A DNA stretch of 64,000 bases from Paraburkholderia phenazinium (GTDB taxonomy: Bacteria > Pseudomonadota > Gammaproteobacteria > Burkholderiales > Burkholderiaceae): contig NZ_FSRU01000003.1 of assembly GCF_900142845.1 (NCBI RefSeq), positions 248,001-312,000 on the forward strand, written 5' to 3'. Made by a program: the position numbers and the translations under genes. Positions 8,555 to 16,628 of the stretch are shown in pieces (position 1 is the first letter of the stretch; every line of letters starts with the position of its first letter). The notes under the pieces are model-generated. The model was not told where the DNA came from. It was given only the letters and a program-made list of their open reading frames with translations, and searched no databases.

Positions 8555-8828
8555 CATCTGGAAAACCCGCACCCCCGTTCAGAAAGGGACTCGTATGGTC
8601 GTTAATTACCTGATGGCGTGCGCCGAGTCGCAATAACGGATGGCGTTGCGCCACCTGGCGGTTAAAATCGAGACAGGGCGGATGGTTTCGGTCAGCCAGG
8701 TAAAAGGAGCGAACCTGGCGTGACCGGACACGCCGCGGATTGCCCGCTGCCCGCAGCAACGACTCAGCGCCGGCGCGCTGCAACGATTGACCTTGTTGCA
8801 ACCCAAAGTCAGACGGATCAGAGAGTCG

Positions 8829-10505
8829 ATGAACAGGAATTCCTTGCGCCAGGCCATCGGACCGCTCAGCTTCGCGCTGGTCGTGGTCGCGTGCTGGCTC
8901 GCGTCCGGCATGATCGCGGACCGCATGGTTCAGCAGGAACTCGATGCCGCGCTGCGCGCGCAACGGCAGATGTCTTCGTCGATCGTCGACAACATGGCCG
9001 AAGTGATCGCCAGCGACCTCTCCATGTCCCGCGCCATTCCGGCCACGATGGCGGAAATCAACGTCGTCCAGCGCGCGCTTGCGCAGTCGCAAGGTTATGC
9101 CGTGAGTAGCGCCGTGCCGGCCGCTACACTGCACGCGAACCTGCTCAAGGTGCCGGAACTGGTGGCCGTCAGCAACTTCCTGCACGACGCCCAGGGCTTC
9201 TCCGGACTCGACTCGATCTGGCTCGTCAACGCCAACGGCTTATGCGTCGCGTCCAGCAACACGCAGAGCCGCAACTTCGTGGGCATCGACATGCGCGGGC
9301 GCAACTATCTCTCCAACGCGCTGCTGGGCGCGTTCGGCGAGGCCTACGGCGTGGGCCGCGCGAGCGGCGAACCGGGCATCTTCATCGCCGCGCCGGTGTA
9401 TGACGACGGCGTGCTGGTCGGGGTGGTGATCGCCAAGGTCGGCATTTCGCGCTTGCGCCACTGGGTGGCCCACGAAGGGACCTTCGTGGCCGACGAGAAC
9501 GGCGTGATCATCATGGCCCATAACAGCGCGCTGGAAGGCCATGTCCTGCCGGATGGGCACATCAAGCAGATGAGCAGCGTCGAACGTCAGAACATCTATC
9601 GCCACGAAGACTTTCCGAACGTCCCGATCCAGGCGGACATGCAACCGGTGCGCGAGCAGGCGCCGTGGGTGCCGACGGACATCGCGATGCAATTGTTCGG
9701 CATGGGCGAGCGCGCCGAGCCGGCGCTCTACGAGTGGCGCGGCGGTCTCAACTCAGGACTGTCCGCCCATCTGGTCGATCCGCTCGCCGCCTGGCCCGAA
9801 CTGCTGCGCAACCATAAGCGCGACCGCCTGCTGGTGTTTCTGACGCTCGCGGGCACCGCGGCGCTGGCATGGGTGATTACGGTGTCCTATGTGCGCGAGC
9901 GGCGCCACCATCGTGCGACGCGCGACCTCGCCGAGCAGTTGCAATCGGCCAATACGCTGCTATCCGCCGAGGCCCGTCACGATGCGCTGACCGGCGCGCT
10001 GTCGCGCCGCTATTTCCTCGATCTGCTGCGGCATGAAATCGAACGCGCTCACGCAGGCGGCGAGCCGCTGTGCATGGCGATTGCCGACCTCGATCACTTC
10101 AAGCAGATCAACGACCGCTTCGGCCACGCCGCCGGCGACCGCGCCCTCGAGCACTTCGTCGATACCTGTCGCGCCGAACTGCGCGGCAGCGATGCGATCG
10201 GCCGTCTGGGGGGCGAGGAATTCGGCATCCTGTTGCCGGCCACCGCACTCGAAGGCGGCCGCGACGTGGTGGAACGGCTGCGCACCCGGCTCAAGGCGGT
10301 GCCGTCGACCAAGCTGCCGGCCTCCGCCAACCTGAGCGTGAGCATCGGCATCACCGAACTGTCGCCGGAAGATCTGCCCGAGCGGATCATGAGCCGCGCC
10401 GACCTCGCCCTCTATGCCGCGAAAACCGGCGGCCGCGACCGCACCGAGGCGCTGCCGCCGGACGACACCGCGCCGCCGGCGCGCACCGCCGCCACGACCT
10501 GGTGA
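8829..10505 (+). CDS. membrane diguanylate cyclase with periplasmic sensor domain
   Basis: This is a 558-residue protein; ATG 8829 is taken over an in-frame TTG at 8787 because it gives a compact signal-anchor. One hydrophobic span lies near residues 12-30 and another near 330-350. The roughly 300 residues between them look like a double Cache ligand sensor. The C-terminal GGDEF domain has the active-site variant GGEEF (residues 461-465). An RGSD inhibitory-site motif (RxxD) sits exactly five residues before it, so the enzyme should make c-di-GMP from GTP and be product-inhibited. No EAL domain is present. The ligand is unknown, and the preceding 690 bases hold unexplained repeats. Confidence 0.92.
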   Translation: MNRNSLRQAIGPLSFALVVVACWLASGMIADRMVQQELDAALRAQRQMSSSIVDNMAEVIASDLSMSRAIPATMAEINVVQRALAQSQGYAVSSAVPAATLHANLLKVPELVAVSNFLHDAQGFSGLDSIWLVNANGLCVASSNTQSRNFVGIDMRGRNYLSNALLGAFGEAYGVGRASGEPGIFIAAPVYDDGVLVGVVIAKVGISRLRHWVAHEGTFVADENGVIIMAHNSALEGHVLPDGHIKQMSSVERQNIYRHEDFPNVPIQADMQPVREQAPWVPTDIAMQLFGMGERAEPALYEWRGGLNSGLSAHLVDPLAAWPELLRNHKRDRLLVFLTLAGTAALAWVITVSYVRERRHHRATRDLAEQLQSANTLLSAEARHDALTGALSRRYFLDLLRHEIERAHAGGEPLCMAIADLDHFKQINDRFGHAAGDRALEHFVDTCRAELRGSDAIGRLGGEEFGILLPATALEGGRDVVERLRTRLKAVPSTKLPASANLSVSIGITELSPEDLPERIMSRADLALYAAKTGGRDRTEALPPDDTAPPARTAATTW

Positions 10506-10616
10506 GGACCGGCGCCGACGCGCCGCCCGCGCACCATGTGCTAACACGCCCGAGCCAAGCAGGTATGATCAACCTTCATACGAAGCTTGTTGTTACCGCT
10601 CTATCGGGAGAGATGC

Positions 10617-10883
10617 ATGAAGGGAAATCTGGTCATTGTTTGCCGCGATCACGATGCTGACGCGTTCGACCATCTGCTGGCCGAGTACGGCGCCTTTCAG
10701 ACGCGCTTATCGTCGACCGCGTGGTATCTGAAGCTGGAGGTGGCGCCGGAGCTGATTCAGGAGGAGATTCTCACGCGCCTCGGCAAATATACGACGCACT
10801 ATATTTTCGAAGCCGAGACCGTGACGTGGAACACGGTGGACAGCGAAGCGGCCAACGCATTGAATACGCTGTTTTCGGAGTAA
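10617..10883 (+). CDS. small cytoplasmic protein with predicted ferredoxin-like (Cas2/SinR-like) fold
   Basis: This is an 88-residue protein. ATG 10617 is preceded by GGGAGAG; an in-frame start 30 bases earlier is less likely. The order of predicted elements is strand (GNLVIVCRD), helix (AFDHLLAEYG), two strands (STAWYLKLEV), helix (PELIQEEILTRLG), strand (HYIFEAETVTW). This beta-alpha-beta-beta-alpha-beta pattern, with L-S-S-T-x-W in the second strand, resembles SinR/Cas2-like proteins. There is no cas gene or CRISPR array nearby, and nuclease activity should not be assumed. It stands alone, ending 15 bases before the convergent sensor kinase gene. Confidence 0.7.
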   Translation: MKGNLVIVCRDHDADAFDHLLAEYGAFQTRLSSTAWYLKLEVAPELIQEEILTRLGKYTTHYIFEAETVTWNTVDSEAANALNTLFSE

Positions 10884-10898
10884 TCCACCGCTACCGCA

Positions 10899-12218
10899 TC
10901 ACGACCACGCGCTTTCCGACATTGAATTCACGCGCGGCACGGCCTCGAACGGGAACGTCATCAACACCCGCAGGCCGCGCCCGCCGTGATTGCCGAGTTC
11001 CCATTCCCCGCCGGCGCGCCGCACCAGCCGTTCGACGATCGCCAGCCCCAGCCCGCTGTGGCCGTTGCCGCCGCGCGCCGGGTCGAGCCGCACGAACGGC
11101 CGGCTCGCGTTGATCAGGTCCTGCGCCGCAATTCCGCCGCCATTGTCCTGCACCGACAACGTATAGCCCGCCGACGTGCGGGCCGTCGCCAGCACGACAG
11201 GCGGCGCGCCATAGGCATGCGCATTGTCGAGCAGGTTGGACAGAATGCGGTCGAGCGTAGCGGCCGGCAGCAGGAAGCCCGGTCCCGCCTTCAGATCGGT
11301 CAGCACGGTGGCCGCGCCCGCCGCCACCGCGCGGTAGCTGCGCACCACACGCTCGCACTGCGCATCCACTTCGACGGCTTCGCTGCGATCGGCGCCGTCG
11401 TGAGCGAACACCAGAAACTGCTCGACGATATGCGTCATCGAATCGACGTCGCGCACCACGCCGTCGCGCACCTTGACCTCGTCCATCATCTCGGCGCGCA
11501 GGCGCAGCCGCGCGAGCGGCGTCTTCAGATCATGCGCGACCCCCGCGAGCATCACGGCGCGATCGTTCTCCGTGCGCGCCACTTCCTGCACCATCTGGTT
11601 GAAGCCATGCGTCAGTTGACGCAATTCGCGCGGGCCCCGCTCCGGCACCGGCGGCACCGGCTGGCCGCGGCCAAAGCGGGCGACCGCGCTGGCGAGCGAG
11701 CGCAACGGCTGCTGCAATTGCCACGCCGCAAAGAGCGCGGCCATCACGGCAAACGTGAAGATGATGGTGAGCCATAGCACCATGCGGTCCACCGAACGCG
11801 GCGGACGCAGCGGCTGAACCGGCACGACGATCCAGTCGGCGTCGCTCGGCTGACGCACCCACAAGGTAGGCGGCTTGCCCGGTTCGCCGAGGCGCACCTG
11901 GGTACCCGGCGGCATGCGGTCGCGCACGTCCTCGAGGAAGTGGTTGAGCGGTGTATTCGAACCCTCTTGCAGCGCCGGCACATCCTTGCTCGACGGATCG
12001 ACCAGCCGCACCCGCGAAGGCAACGGCTGATCCGGCGTATGCAGGACGTGCTGACGCACGGCGTCGACGAGGAAGGTGGCCTCTTCTACGGCATAGCGGT
12101 TCTGAAACTGGCTGCGCTCGAGGCGAAACAGCGCATACCCCGCGAAATGCGACAGCAGCAGCACCCCGACGACCAGCAACGCCAGCCGCCCGAACAGTGA
12201 ATCAATGGGTCGGCGCAT
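10899..12218 (-). CDS. envZ: sensor histidine kinase, EnvZ-like
   Basis: This is a 439-residue inner-membrane kinase from ATG 12218, which overlaps the regulator stop by 17 bases; an ATG at 12230 would add four residues. It has a TM span at about 12-30, a periplasmic loop of about 115 residues, a second TM at about 148-170 and a HAMP domain. The H-box AGVAHDLKTPLARLR carries the phospho-accepting His near residue 229. The ATPase has an N-box (LSNLLDNAHAYG), VQDNGGGI and GHSGLGLAIVERL. With the co-transcribed regulator it forms an OmpR/EnvZ-type system. The signal is unknown, but the neighbouring Spy-like gene points to envelope stress or osmotic control. Confidence 0.88.
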   Translation of the reverse strand: MRRPIDSLFGRLALLVVGVLLLSHFAGYALFRLERSQFQNRYAVEEATFLVDAVRQHVLHTPDQPLPSRVRLVDPSSKDVPALQEGSNTPLNHFLEDVRDRMPPGTQVRLGEPGKPPTLWVRQPSDADWIVVPVQPLRPPRSVDRMVLWLTIIFTFAVMAALFAAWQLQQPLRSLASAVARFGRGQPVPPVPERGPRELRQLTHGFNQMVQEVARTENDRAVMLAGVAHDLKTPLARLRLRAEMMDEVKVRDGVVRDVDSMTHIVEQFLVFAHDGADRSEAVEVDAQCERVVRSYRAVAAGAATVLTDLKAGPGFLLPAATLDRILSNLLDNAHAYGAPPVVLATARTSAGYTLSVQDNGGGIAAQDLINASRPFVRLDPARGGNGHSGLGLAIVERLVRRAGGEWELGNHGGRGLRVLMTFPFEAVPRVNSMSESAWS

Positions 12219-12927
12219 GCTGTTCGCCATCCGGCACGAACACGTAACCGCGGCCGCGAACGGTCTGAATGAAGCGCGGCGTGGACGGATCGGTTTCGAG
12301 GATGCGGCGCAGACGCCAGACCTGCACGTCGATGCCGCGGTCGGTGCCGTCGTATTCCGGACCATGCAGCAATTCGAGCAGGCGCTCGCGAGTCAGCGTG
12401 CGCATTGGGTGATTGACGAAAATCTTCAGGAGCGCGAACTCACTGCCGGACAAGGTCAGCGGTTTGTCTTCGAGATTCAGCGTGCGCGACTGGAAGTCGA
12501 GCGTAAAACGGCCGAACGTGAACGGTTCGCGCTGCTCCGGCGCGGCCGCCGACGGCAGCGTGCGGCGGCGCCGCAGCACGGCCTGCACACGCGCCAGCAG
12601 TTCGCGCGGATTGAACGGCTTGCCGAGGTAGTCGTCCGCGCCCAGTTCGAGGCCGACGATGCGGTCCACGTCGTCGGCGCGCGCCGTCAGCATGATCACC
12701 GGAATGTCGTCGCCCGAGGCGCGCAGCTTGCGCAGCGCCGTCAGGCCGTCCACGCCCGGCATCATCAGGTCGAGCACGATCAGATCCGGGCGCTCGCGCT
12801 CCAGCCGCCGCTCGAGCGAGCCGGCGTCGTGCAGCACCGACACTTCAATGCCCTGGCGGGCCAGATAGTCGCGCAACAGATCGCGGAGTTCGAGGTCGTC
12901 GTCGACGACAAGTATTTGAGTAGCCAT
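12202..12927 (-). CDS. ompR: OmpR-family response regulator
   Basis: This is a 241-residue regulator with a receiver domain (VVDDD at 7-11, phosphoacceptor Asp53 in VLDLMMPG, ADDYLGKPFNPRELL). The C-terminal winged helix ends in RFIQTVRGRGYVFVPDG, which matches OmpR of enterobacteria closely. It is the first gene of the pair and overlaps the kinase gene. TTAC/GTAAT half-sites spaced ten bases apart lie 57-120 bases upstream, in the region shared with the divergent Spy-like gene, and may be autoregulatory sites. The symbol is assigned by similarity; a different OmpR-family paralogue cannot be excluded. Confidence 0.87.
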   Translation of the reverse strand: MATQILVVDDDLELRDLLRDYLARQGIEVSVLHDAGSLERRLERERPDLIVLDLMMPGVDGLTALRKLRASGDDIPVIMLTARADDVDRIVGLELGADDYLGKPFNPRELLARVQAVLRRRRTLPSAAAPEQREPFTFGRFTLDFQSRTLNLEDKPLTLSGSEFALLKIFVNHPMRTLTRERLLELLHGPEYDGTDRGIDVQVWRLRRILETDPSTPRFIQTVRGRGYVFVPDGEQHAPTH

Positions 12928-12983
12928 GAGATGAAGTTTAACGCCCAGGAGGTTGGGTTTCCGGGCCGGACACCCCGCAAAGG

Positions 12984-13048
12984 GTTACCGGGTGTTACGG
13001 CGAAAGGCGCCAGTAATGTCGCGTAATAGCGACACGCGCTCAGGTAAC
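12984..13048. promoter_or_regulatory. tandem TTAC / GTAAT half-sites in a divergent promoter region
   Basis: TTAC occurs at 12985 and 12995 and GTAAT at 13013 and 13023, each pair exactly ten bases apart and in opposite orientation. A further GTAAC is at 13044. Ten-base tandem half-sites are the usual arrangement for OmpR-family dimers. The cluster lies between the ompR-like gene (start 12927) and the divergent Spy-like gene (start 13150), so it could serve both. Confidence 0.5.
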
Positions 13049-13149
13049 ACAGCGCACGTCGCGGGTCTTTACGCTGTGTCTTACCGAATGCATCCCGTCC
13101 TCTGTTGCCGTGTTTGCATCGTCGGCTATTCCATTACAAGGAGCCATTC

Positions 13150-13686
13150 ATGTCCACAAAAATGTCACGCTTCGTCGCCGTCGCCGCAGCATCGCTTGCC
13201 ATTGGCCTCGGCGCTTACGCCGCTCAACCGGACGGCCAGGGCGGCCCCGGCGGTCCCGGCGGCTGGCATCACCACGGCGAGTTCAAGGAGGAACTGAACA
13301 AGCTGCACGGCCAGTTGAACCTGAGCCCGGATCAGGAAAAGCAGTGGCAGGCCGCACTCGACACGATGAAACAGAATCGTGAAGCCTCGCGCGCCGCCCA
13401 CAAGCAGATGCACGACCAGATGAAGGCGCTGCAGCAGCAGCCGATCCTCGATCTGAACGCGCTGCACGACATGCATCAGAAGGCTGAAGAGCAGAACCAT
13501 CAGTTGCGCGAGCAAACCTCGGCAGCCTGGCTCAACTTCTACAACGGCCTGAACGACAAGCAGAAGACCATCGTCAGCACGGCCCTCAAGCAGCATTGGG
13601 CCAAGATGGAAGCGCGTCACGAAAAGATGCGCGAGCATTGGCAGCATCATCAGGGCGCGGCATCGGCCCCGGCAGCGAATCAGTAA
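13150..13686 (+). CDS. Spy/CpxP-like periplasmic protein
   Basis: This is a 178-residue protein with AAGGAG seven bases before ATG 13150. A Sec signal peptide (VAVAAASLAIGLGAYA) is followed by a Gly/Pro/His-rich linker (GGPGGPGGWHHHGE). The mature part is all helical and highly charged, with two LTxxQ-type motifs (NLSPDQEKQW and LNDKQKTIV) typical of the Spy/CpxP/CnrX superfamily. Spy is a periplasmic chaperone and CpxP a sensor-kinase inhibitor. The His-rich segment could bind metal. The divergent two-component pair and the shared half-sites suggest that the pair controls this gene, or that it feeds back on the kinase (inference). Confidence 0.85.
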   Translation: MSTKMSRFVAVAAASLAIGLGAYAAQPDGQGGPGGPGGWHHHGEFKEELNKLHGQLNLSPDQEKQWQAALDTMKQNREASRAAHKQMHDQMKALQQQPILDLNALHDMHQKAEEQNHQLREQTSAAWLNFYNGLNDKQKTIVSTALKQHWAKMEARHEKMREHWQHHQGAASAPAANQ

Positions 13687-13738
13687 GCGCTTGCTGCCTG
13701 TGCATGACCGGCGCGCTGTCGGGCGCCGGCCATGCAAA

Positions 13739-13780
13739 CAGAAACGCCACGGAAGAGACTTCCGTGGCGTTTCTGTTTTG
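13739..13780. terminator. bidirectional rho-independent terminator
   Basis: A perfect 17-base stem, CAGAAACGCCACGGAAG (13739-13755) and its complement (13759-13775), closes on a three-base loop and is followed by TTTT. It lies between the convergent Spy-like and pirin genes. Confidence 0.9.
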
Positions 13781-13857
13781 CGGCGGCGGCGTTGCGGCAG
13801 CGGCAACGTGGCCAGGTGTCGTCCCTGGGCCGTTCAATCACTCAATGCGTCATTCGC

Positions 13858-14568
13858 TCAGCCGTTTAACGCGCCGAGGTCGAACACCAGCACCTCGGCG
13901 TCGCGCCCCTGTTCGAGCGTGACCGCGGCGGCATCGACGATCATGGCGGCATCGCCCGCCGCCAGGGCTTCGCCGTTGACCGTCAACGCGCCGCGCGCTA
14001 CGTGAACATAGGCACGGCGGCCCGCCTGCAACGGCAGCGCAGCCTGCTCGGCGCCGTCGATGAGCGCCGCGTAGATCGACGCGTCCGAATGAATCGTCAC
14101 TGAGCCGTCGCGTCCATCCGGCGACGCGACGATACGCAGACGGCCGCGCTTGTCGGCATCGTCGAAGCGCTTTTCTTCGTAACCCGGCTGGTCGCCCGCA
14201 CGCTGCGGCAAGACCCAGATCTGCAGCAGATGCACCGGTTCGTGTTCCGACGCGTTGAACTCGCTGTGCATCACGCCCGTGCCGGCGCTCATGCGCTGCA
14301 CGTCGCCGTGGCGAATCGTCGAGCCGTTGCCCATGCTGTCGCGATGAGCAAGCGCGCCGTCGAGCACGTACGTCACGATCTCCATGTCCCGATGCCCATG
14401 CGTGCCGAAGCCCTGGCCCCCCGCGATGCGATCTTCGTTGATCACACGCAGCGGTCCGAAGTGCATGTGCTCCGGGTCGTAGTAGTCGGCAAACGAGAAG
14501 CTGTGATACGAGTCGAGCCAGCCATGGTTAGCGTGACCTCGTTCGTCGGAGCGGCGGATCTCGATCAT
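13858..14568 (-). CDS. pirin family protein (bicupin)
   Basis: This is a 236-residue protein; the ATG at 14568 has GGAG seven bases upstream, whereas the longer open frame has no support. The N-terminal pirin cupin holds [17 protein letters not shown], the metal-site region [18 protein letters not shown] and the later ligands in GVMHSEFN, as in YhhW/YhaK pirins. The C-terminal cupin half ([18 protein letters not shown]) is degenerate. Pirins bind iron; some have quercetinase activity, others act as redox sensors. The role here is unknown. It is a stand-alone gene that ends at the shared terminator. Confidence 0.88.
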   Translation of the reverse strand: MIEIRRSDERGHANHGWLDSYHSFSFADYYDPEHMHFGPLRVINEDRIAGGQGFGTHGHRDMEIVTYVLDGALAHRDSMGNGSTIRHGDVQRMSAGTGVMHSEFNASEHEPVHLLQIWVLPQRAGDQPGYEEKRFDDADKRGRLRIVASPDGRDGSVTIHSDASIYAALIDGAEQAALPLQAGRRAYVHVARGALTVNGEALAAGDAAMIVDAAAVTLEQGRDAEVLVFDLGALNG

Positions 14569-14768
14569 AGGGTTCTCCAGTAGGGATGCATTGCGATGCC
14601 CAGAATGTATGGGCACACGGCGTCCAGTACAACCCGCGCCGGCGCACCGGATCGTTCCAAAAATCCGGGCAATCGGCGCGTCGCTCCAGTTGCGCTGACC
14701 TGGGCCGCCACAACCGGGGCGGCCCAAGGCCAGCCGAGGGCCGCGCTGCCGGGTACTGGAGCGCCGGA

Positions 14769-14797
14769 CTGGCATGGTGCGTCCGTTCGGGTAAAAT
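14769..14797 (+). promoter_or_regulatory. candidate sigma-70 promoter of the hisQMP leader
   Basis: CTGGCA (14769-14774) and TAAAAT (14792-14797) are separated by 17 bases. They match the -35 and -10 consensus in four and five positions. Transcription from here would start near 14804 and give a leader of about 405 bases ahead of hisQ. Confidence 0.5.
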
Positions 14798-14845
14798 ACC
14801 GCGCTTTTTGGGCAGACTCAGGCGTGCGGTCCTACGGAGACAACC

Positions 14846-14959
14846 TTGGCGAGGTCTTCGAGGCAAACGCACAGGCAGGGGCGGCCCGCTCGCAGGCCAC
14901 CTAAGCCGGACCTGTACGGCCGGGCAAAACGATCCGGCACGACAATTTTGACCGCCTAG
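14846..14959 (+). CDS. candidate 37-codon Arg-rich small ORF in the hisQMP leader
   Basis: A TTG at 14846 with GGAG six bases upstream opens a 37-codon frame ending in TAG at 14957-14959. The peptide begins MARSSRQTHRQGRPARRPPK. It contains eight or nine arginines, and four of the first sixteen codons or so are AGG, a codon rare in this GC-rich genome. It lies about 40 bases after the candidate start of transcription and 250 bases before hisQ, the first gene of a basic amino-acid transporter. A regulatory leader peptide is possible. It could equally be a chance frame; only the ribosome site and placement support it. Confidence 0.35.
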   Translation: MARSSRQTHRQGRPARRPPKPDLYGRAKRSGTTILTA

Positions 14960-14978
14960 AATAGCGACGGCCGCTCAA

Positions 14979-15013
14979 GGCCGGTTCGTCGGTTTCGACC
15001 GCTCCAACCGGCC
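14979..15013 (+). promoter_or_regulatory. UUCG-capped leader hairpin upstream of hisQ
   Basis: GGCCGGTT (14979-14986) pairs with AACCGGCC (15006-15013). Inside it, CGGT (14990-14993) pairs with ACCG (14998-15001) around the tetraloop TTCG. No U-tract follows. It begins 20 bases after the stop of the small Arg-rich frame. Confidence 0.6.
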
Positions 15014-15208
15014 GGGCGCCGCGCGTCCAGTCTGCCTCACAACATCCGGAACTCGGGACGGACCCGCATGGGCCTGCCGCGAGCTTCGTAATACAGTCGG
15101 AAAACGCGCTGTCCAGCCGGCAACGGCCGGACGGTCATGATTTGCTCAGCGGTGCAGTCAGGCCGCGTCTTTCGCGGTGCGCACTTCACGCATCGTCAAG
15201 GACCTTAT

Positions 15209-15898
15209 ATGTTCCTTCAAGGCTACGGCCCGTTGCTTCTCAACGGCACCTGGCAGACCGTCAAGCTGGCGGTGCTGTCGCTGGCGTTCGCGTTCGTGCT
15301 GGGCTTGCTCGGCGCGGCGGCCAAACTGTCGAAAAACCGGGTCTCCTATAGTGTAGGCACGCTCTACACGACCCTCGTGCGCGGCGTCCCCGACCTCGTG
15401 CTGATGCTGCTGCTGTTCTACAGCCTGCAGATCTGCCTGAACAACCTGACCGACCTGCTCGGCTGGGACCAGATCGACATCGACCCGTTCGTGGCCGGCG
15501 TGGCGGTGCTCGGCTTCATCTACGGCGCCTACTTCACGGAGACCTTCCGCGGTGCGTTCCTCGCCGTGCCGCGCGGCCAGCTCGAAGCGGGCCACGCCTA
15601 CGGCATGACCGGCTGGCAGGTGTTCTCGCGCATCATGTTCCCGCAGATGATGCGCTTCGCGCTGCCCGGCATCGGCAATAACTGGCAGGTGATGGTGAAG
15701 GCCACCGCGCTGGTATCGATCATCGGCCTCGCCGACGTCGTGAAAGCCTCCCAGGACGCCGGCAAGGGCACCTTGCGGTTCTTCTTCTTTACCCTGCTGG
15801 CGGGGGCCATCTACCTCGTCATCACCACGGTCTCCAACTTCGTGCTGATGTACCTCGAAAAGCGCTACTCGACCGGCGTACGCAAGGCGGATCTATGA
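15209..15898 (+). CDS. hisQ: histidine/basic amino-acid ABC permease HisQ
   Basis: This is a 229-residue permease; ATG 15209 has AAGGA seven bases upstream. The sequence follows enterobacterial HisQ closely, with RGVPDLVLMLLLFYSLQI, GFIYGAYFTETFRGAF, the coupling motif ARAYGMTxWQ-type EAGHAYGMTGWQVFSRI, and LPGIGNNWQVMVKATALVS. Five spans are expected. It pairs with HisM as a heterodimer in the inner membrane and takes up histidine or Lys/Arg/Orn depending on the binding protein. It is the first gene of hisQMP and overlaps hisM by four bases. No binding-protein gene (hisJ/argT) is adjacent. Confidence 0.92.
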   Translation: MFLQGYGPLLLNGTWQTVKLAVLSLAFAFVLGLLGAAAKLSKNRVSYSVGTLYTTLVRGVPDLVLMLLLFYSLQICLNNLTDLLGWDQIDIDPFVAGVAVLGFIYGAYFTETFRGAFLAVPRGQLEAGHAYGMTGWQVFSRIMFPQMMRFALPGIGNNWQVMVKATALVSIIGLADVVKASQDAGKGTLRFFFFTLLAGAIYLVITTVSNFVLMYLEKRYSTGVRKADL

Positions 15899-16608
15899 TC
15901 GAGATCATTCAGGAATACTGGCGCAACTACCTCTATAGCGACGGCTACCGCTTCACCGGCCTCGTGATCACGTTGTGGCTGCTGGTGGTGTCGATCGGCC
16001 TCGGCTTCTGCCTGTCGATTCCGCTCTCGGTCGCGCGCGTCTCGAAGAAGAAGTGGCTCTCGGGTCTGGTGTGGCTCTATACGTATGTGTTCCGCGGCAC
16101 GCCGCTCTACGTGCAGTTGCTGCTCTGCTACACCGGCCTCTACAGCCTCGAAGTGATCCGCAATCACGAGCTCACCAACGCGTTCTTCCGCGACGGCATG
16201 CATTGCACGCTGCTCGCGTTCACGCTGAACACCTGCGCGTACACCACGGAGATCTTTGCCGGCGCCATCCGGGCGACACCGTACGGCGAGATCGAAGCCG
16301 CACGGGCCTATGGCATGTCGCCGTTCACGCTGTACCGGCGCGTGATCCTGCCGTCCGCCCTGCGCCGCGCGCTGCCTTACTACAGCAATGAAGTGATCCT
16401 GATGCTGCACGCCACGACGGTCGCCTTCACCGCCACCGTGCCGGACATCCTGAAGATCGCCCGCGACGTGAACTCGGCGACCTACCAGTCGTTCAACGCG
16501 TTCGGCCTCGCTGCCCTGCTCTACCTGGTTATTTCTTTCACGCTCGTGTGGCTGTTCCGCCGCGCCGAGCGCCGCTGGCTCGCTTATTTGCGGCCGCAAG
16601 GCAAATAA
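15895..16608 (+). CDS. hisM: histidine/basic amino-acid ABC permease HisM
   Basis: This is a 237-residue permease that starts in the stop of hisQ (ATGA). It matches HisM along its length: [50 protein letters not shown], the EAA-loop [31 protein letters not shown] and a C-terminal RRAERRWL. It forms the second transmembrane subunit of the HisQMP2 complex. It lies 20 bases before hisP in the same operon. Confidence 0.93.
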   Translation: MIEIIQEYWRNYLYSDGYRFTGLVITLWLLVVSIGLGFCLSIPLSVARVSKKKWLSGLVWLYTYVFRGTPLYVQLLLCYTGLYSLEVIRNHELTNAFFRDGMHCTLLAFTLNTCAYTTEIFAGAIRATPYGEIEAARAYGMSPFTLYRRVILPSALRRALPYYSNEVILMLHATTVAFTATVPDILKIARDVNSATYQSFNAFGLAALLYLVISFTLVWLFRRAERRWLAYLRPQGK

Positions 16609-16628
16609 GCCGTCAAGGACCCCGACTC

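Larger units (their letters stand above)
8136..8828. other. 693-base intergenic region
   Basis: The gap separates the divergent permease and diguanylate cyclase genes. It holds a 12-base tandem repeat (8255-8278) and a long GC-rich inverted repeat (8498-8554). It also holds a 13-codon open frame (ATG 8595 to TAA 8636, MVVNYLMACAESQ) with AAAGGGA upstream, and a TAAAAT box at 8663-8668 that could be the -10 of the cyclase. I see no other coding region that I can support. Confidence 0.5.

Noticed and set aside
8292..8636. 114-codon frame upstream of the diguanylate cyclase
   Set aside because: No ribosome site or recognisable sequence, and it runs through the 14-base inverted repeat.
10617..10883. 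Possible CRISPR-associated Cas2
   Set aside because: Only the predicted fold order is similar; no cas1, other cas genes or repeat-spacer array is present anywhere in the window.
14586..14951. 121-codon plus-strand frame in the pirin-hisQ gap
   Set aside because: No ribosome site, atypical composition and overlap with the better-supported promoter and 37-codon frame.
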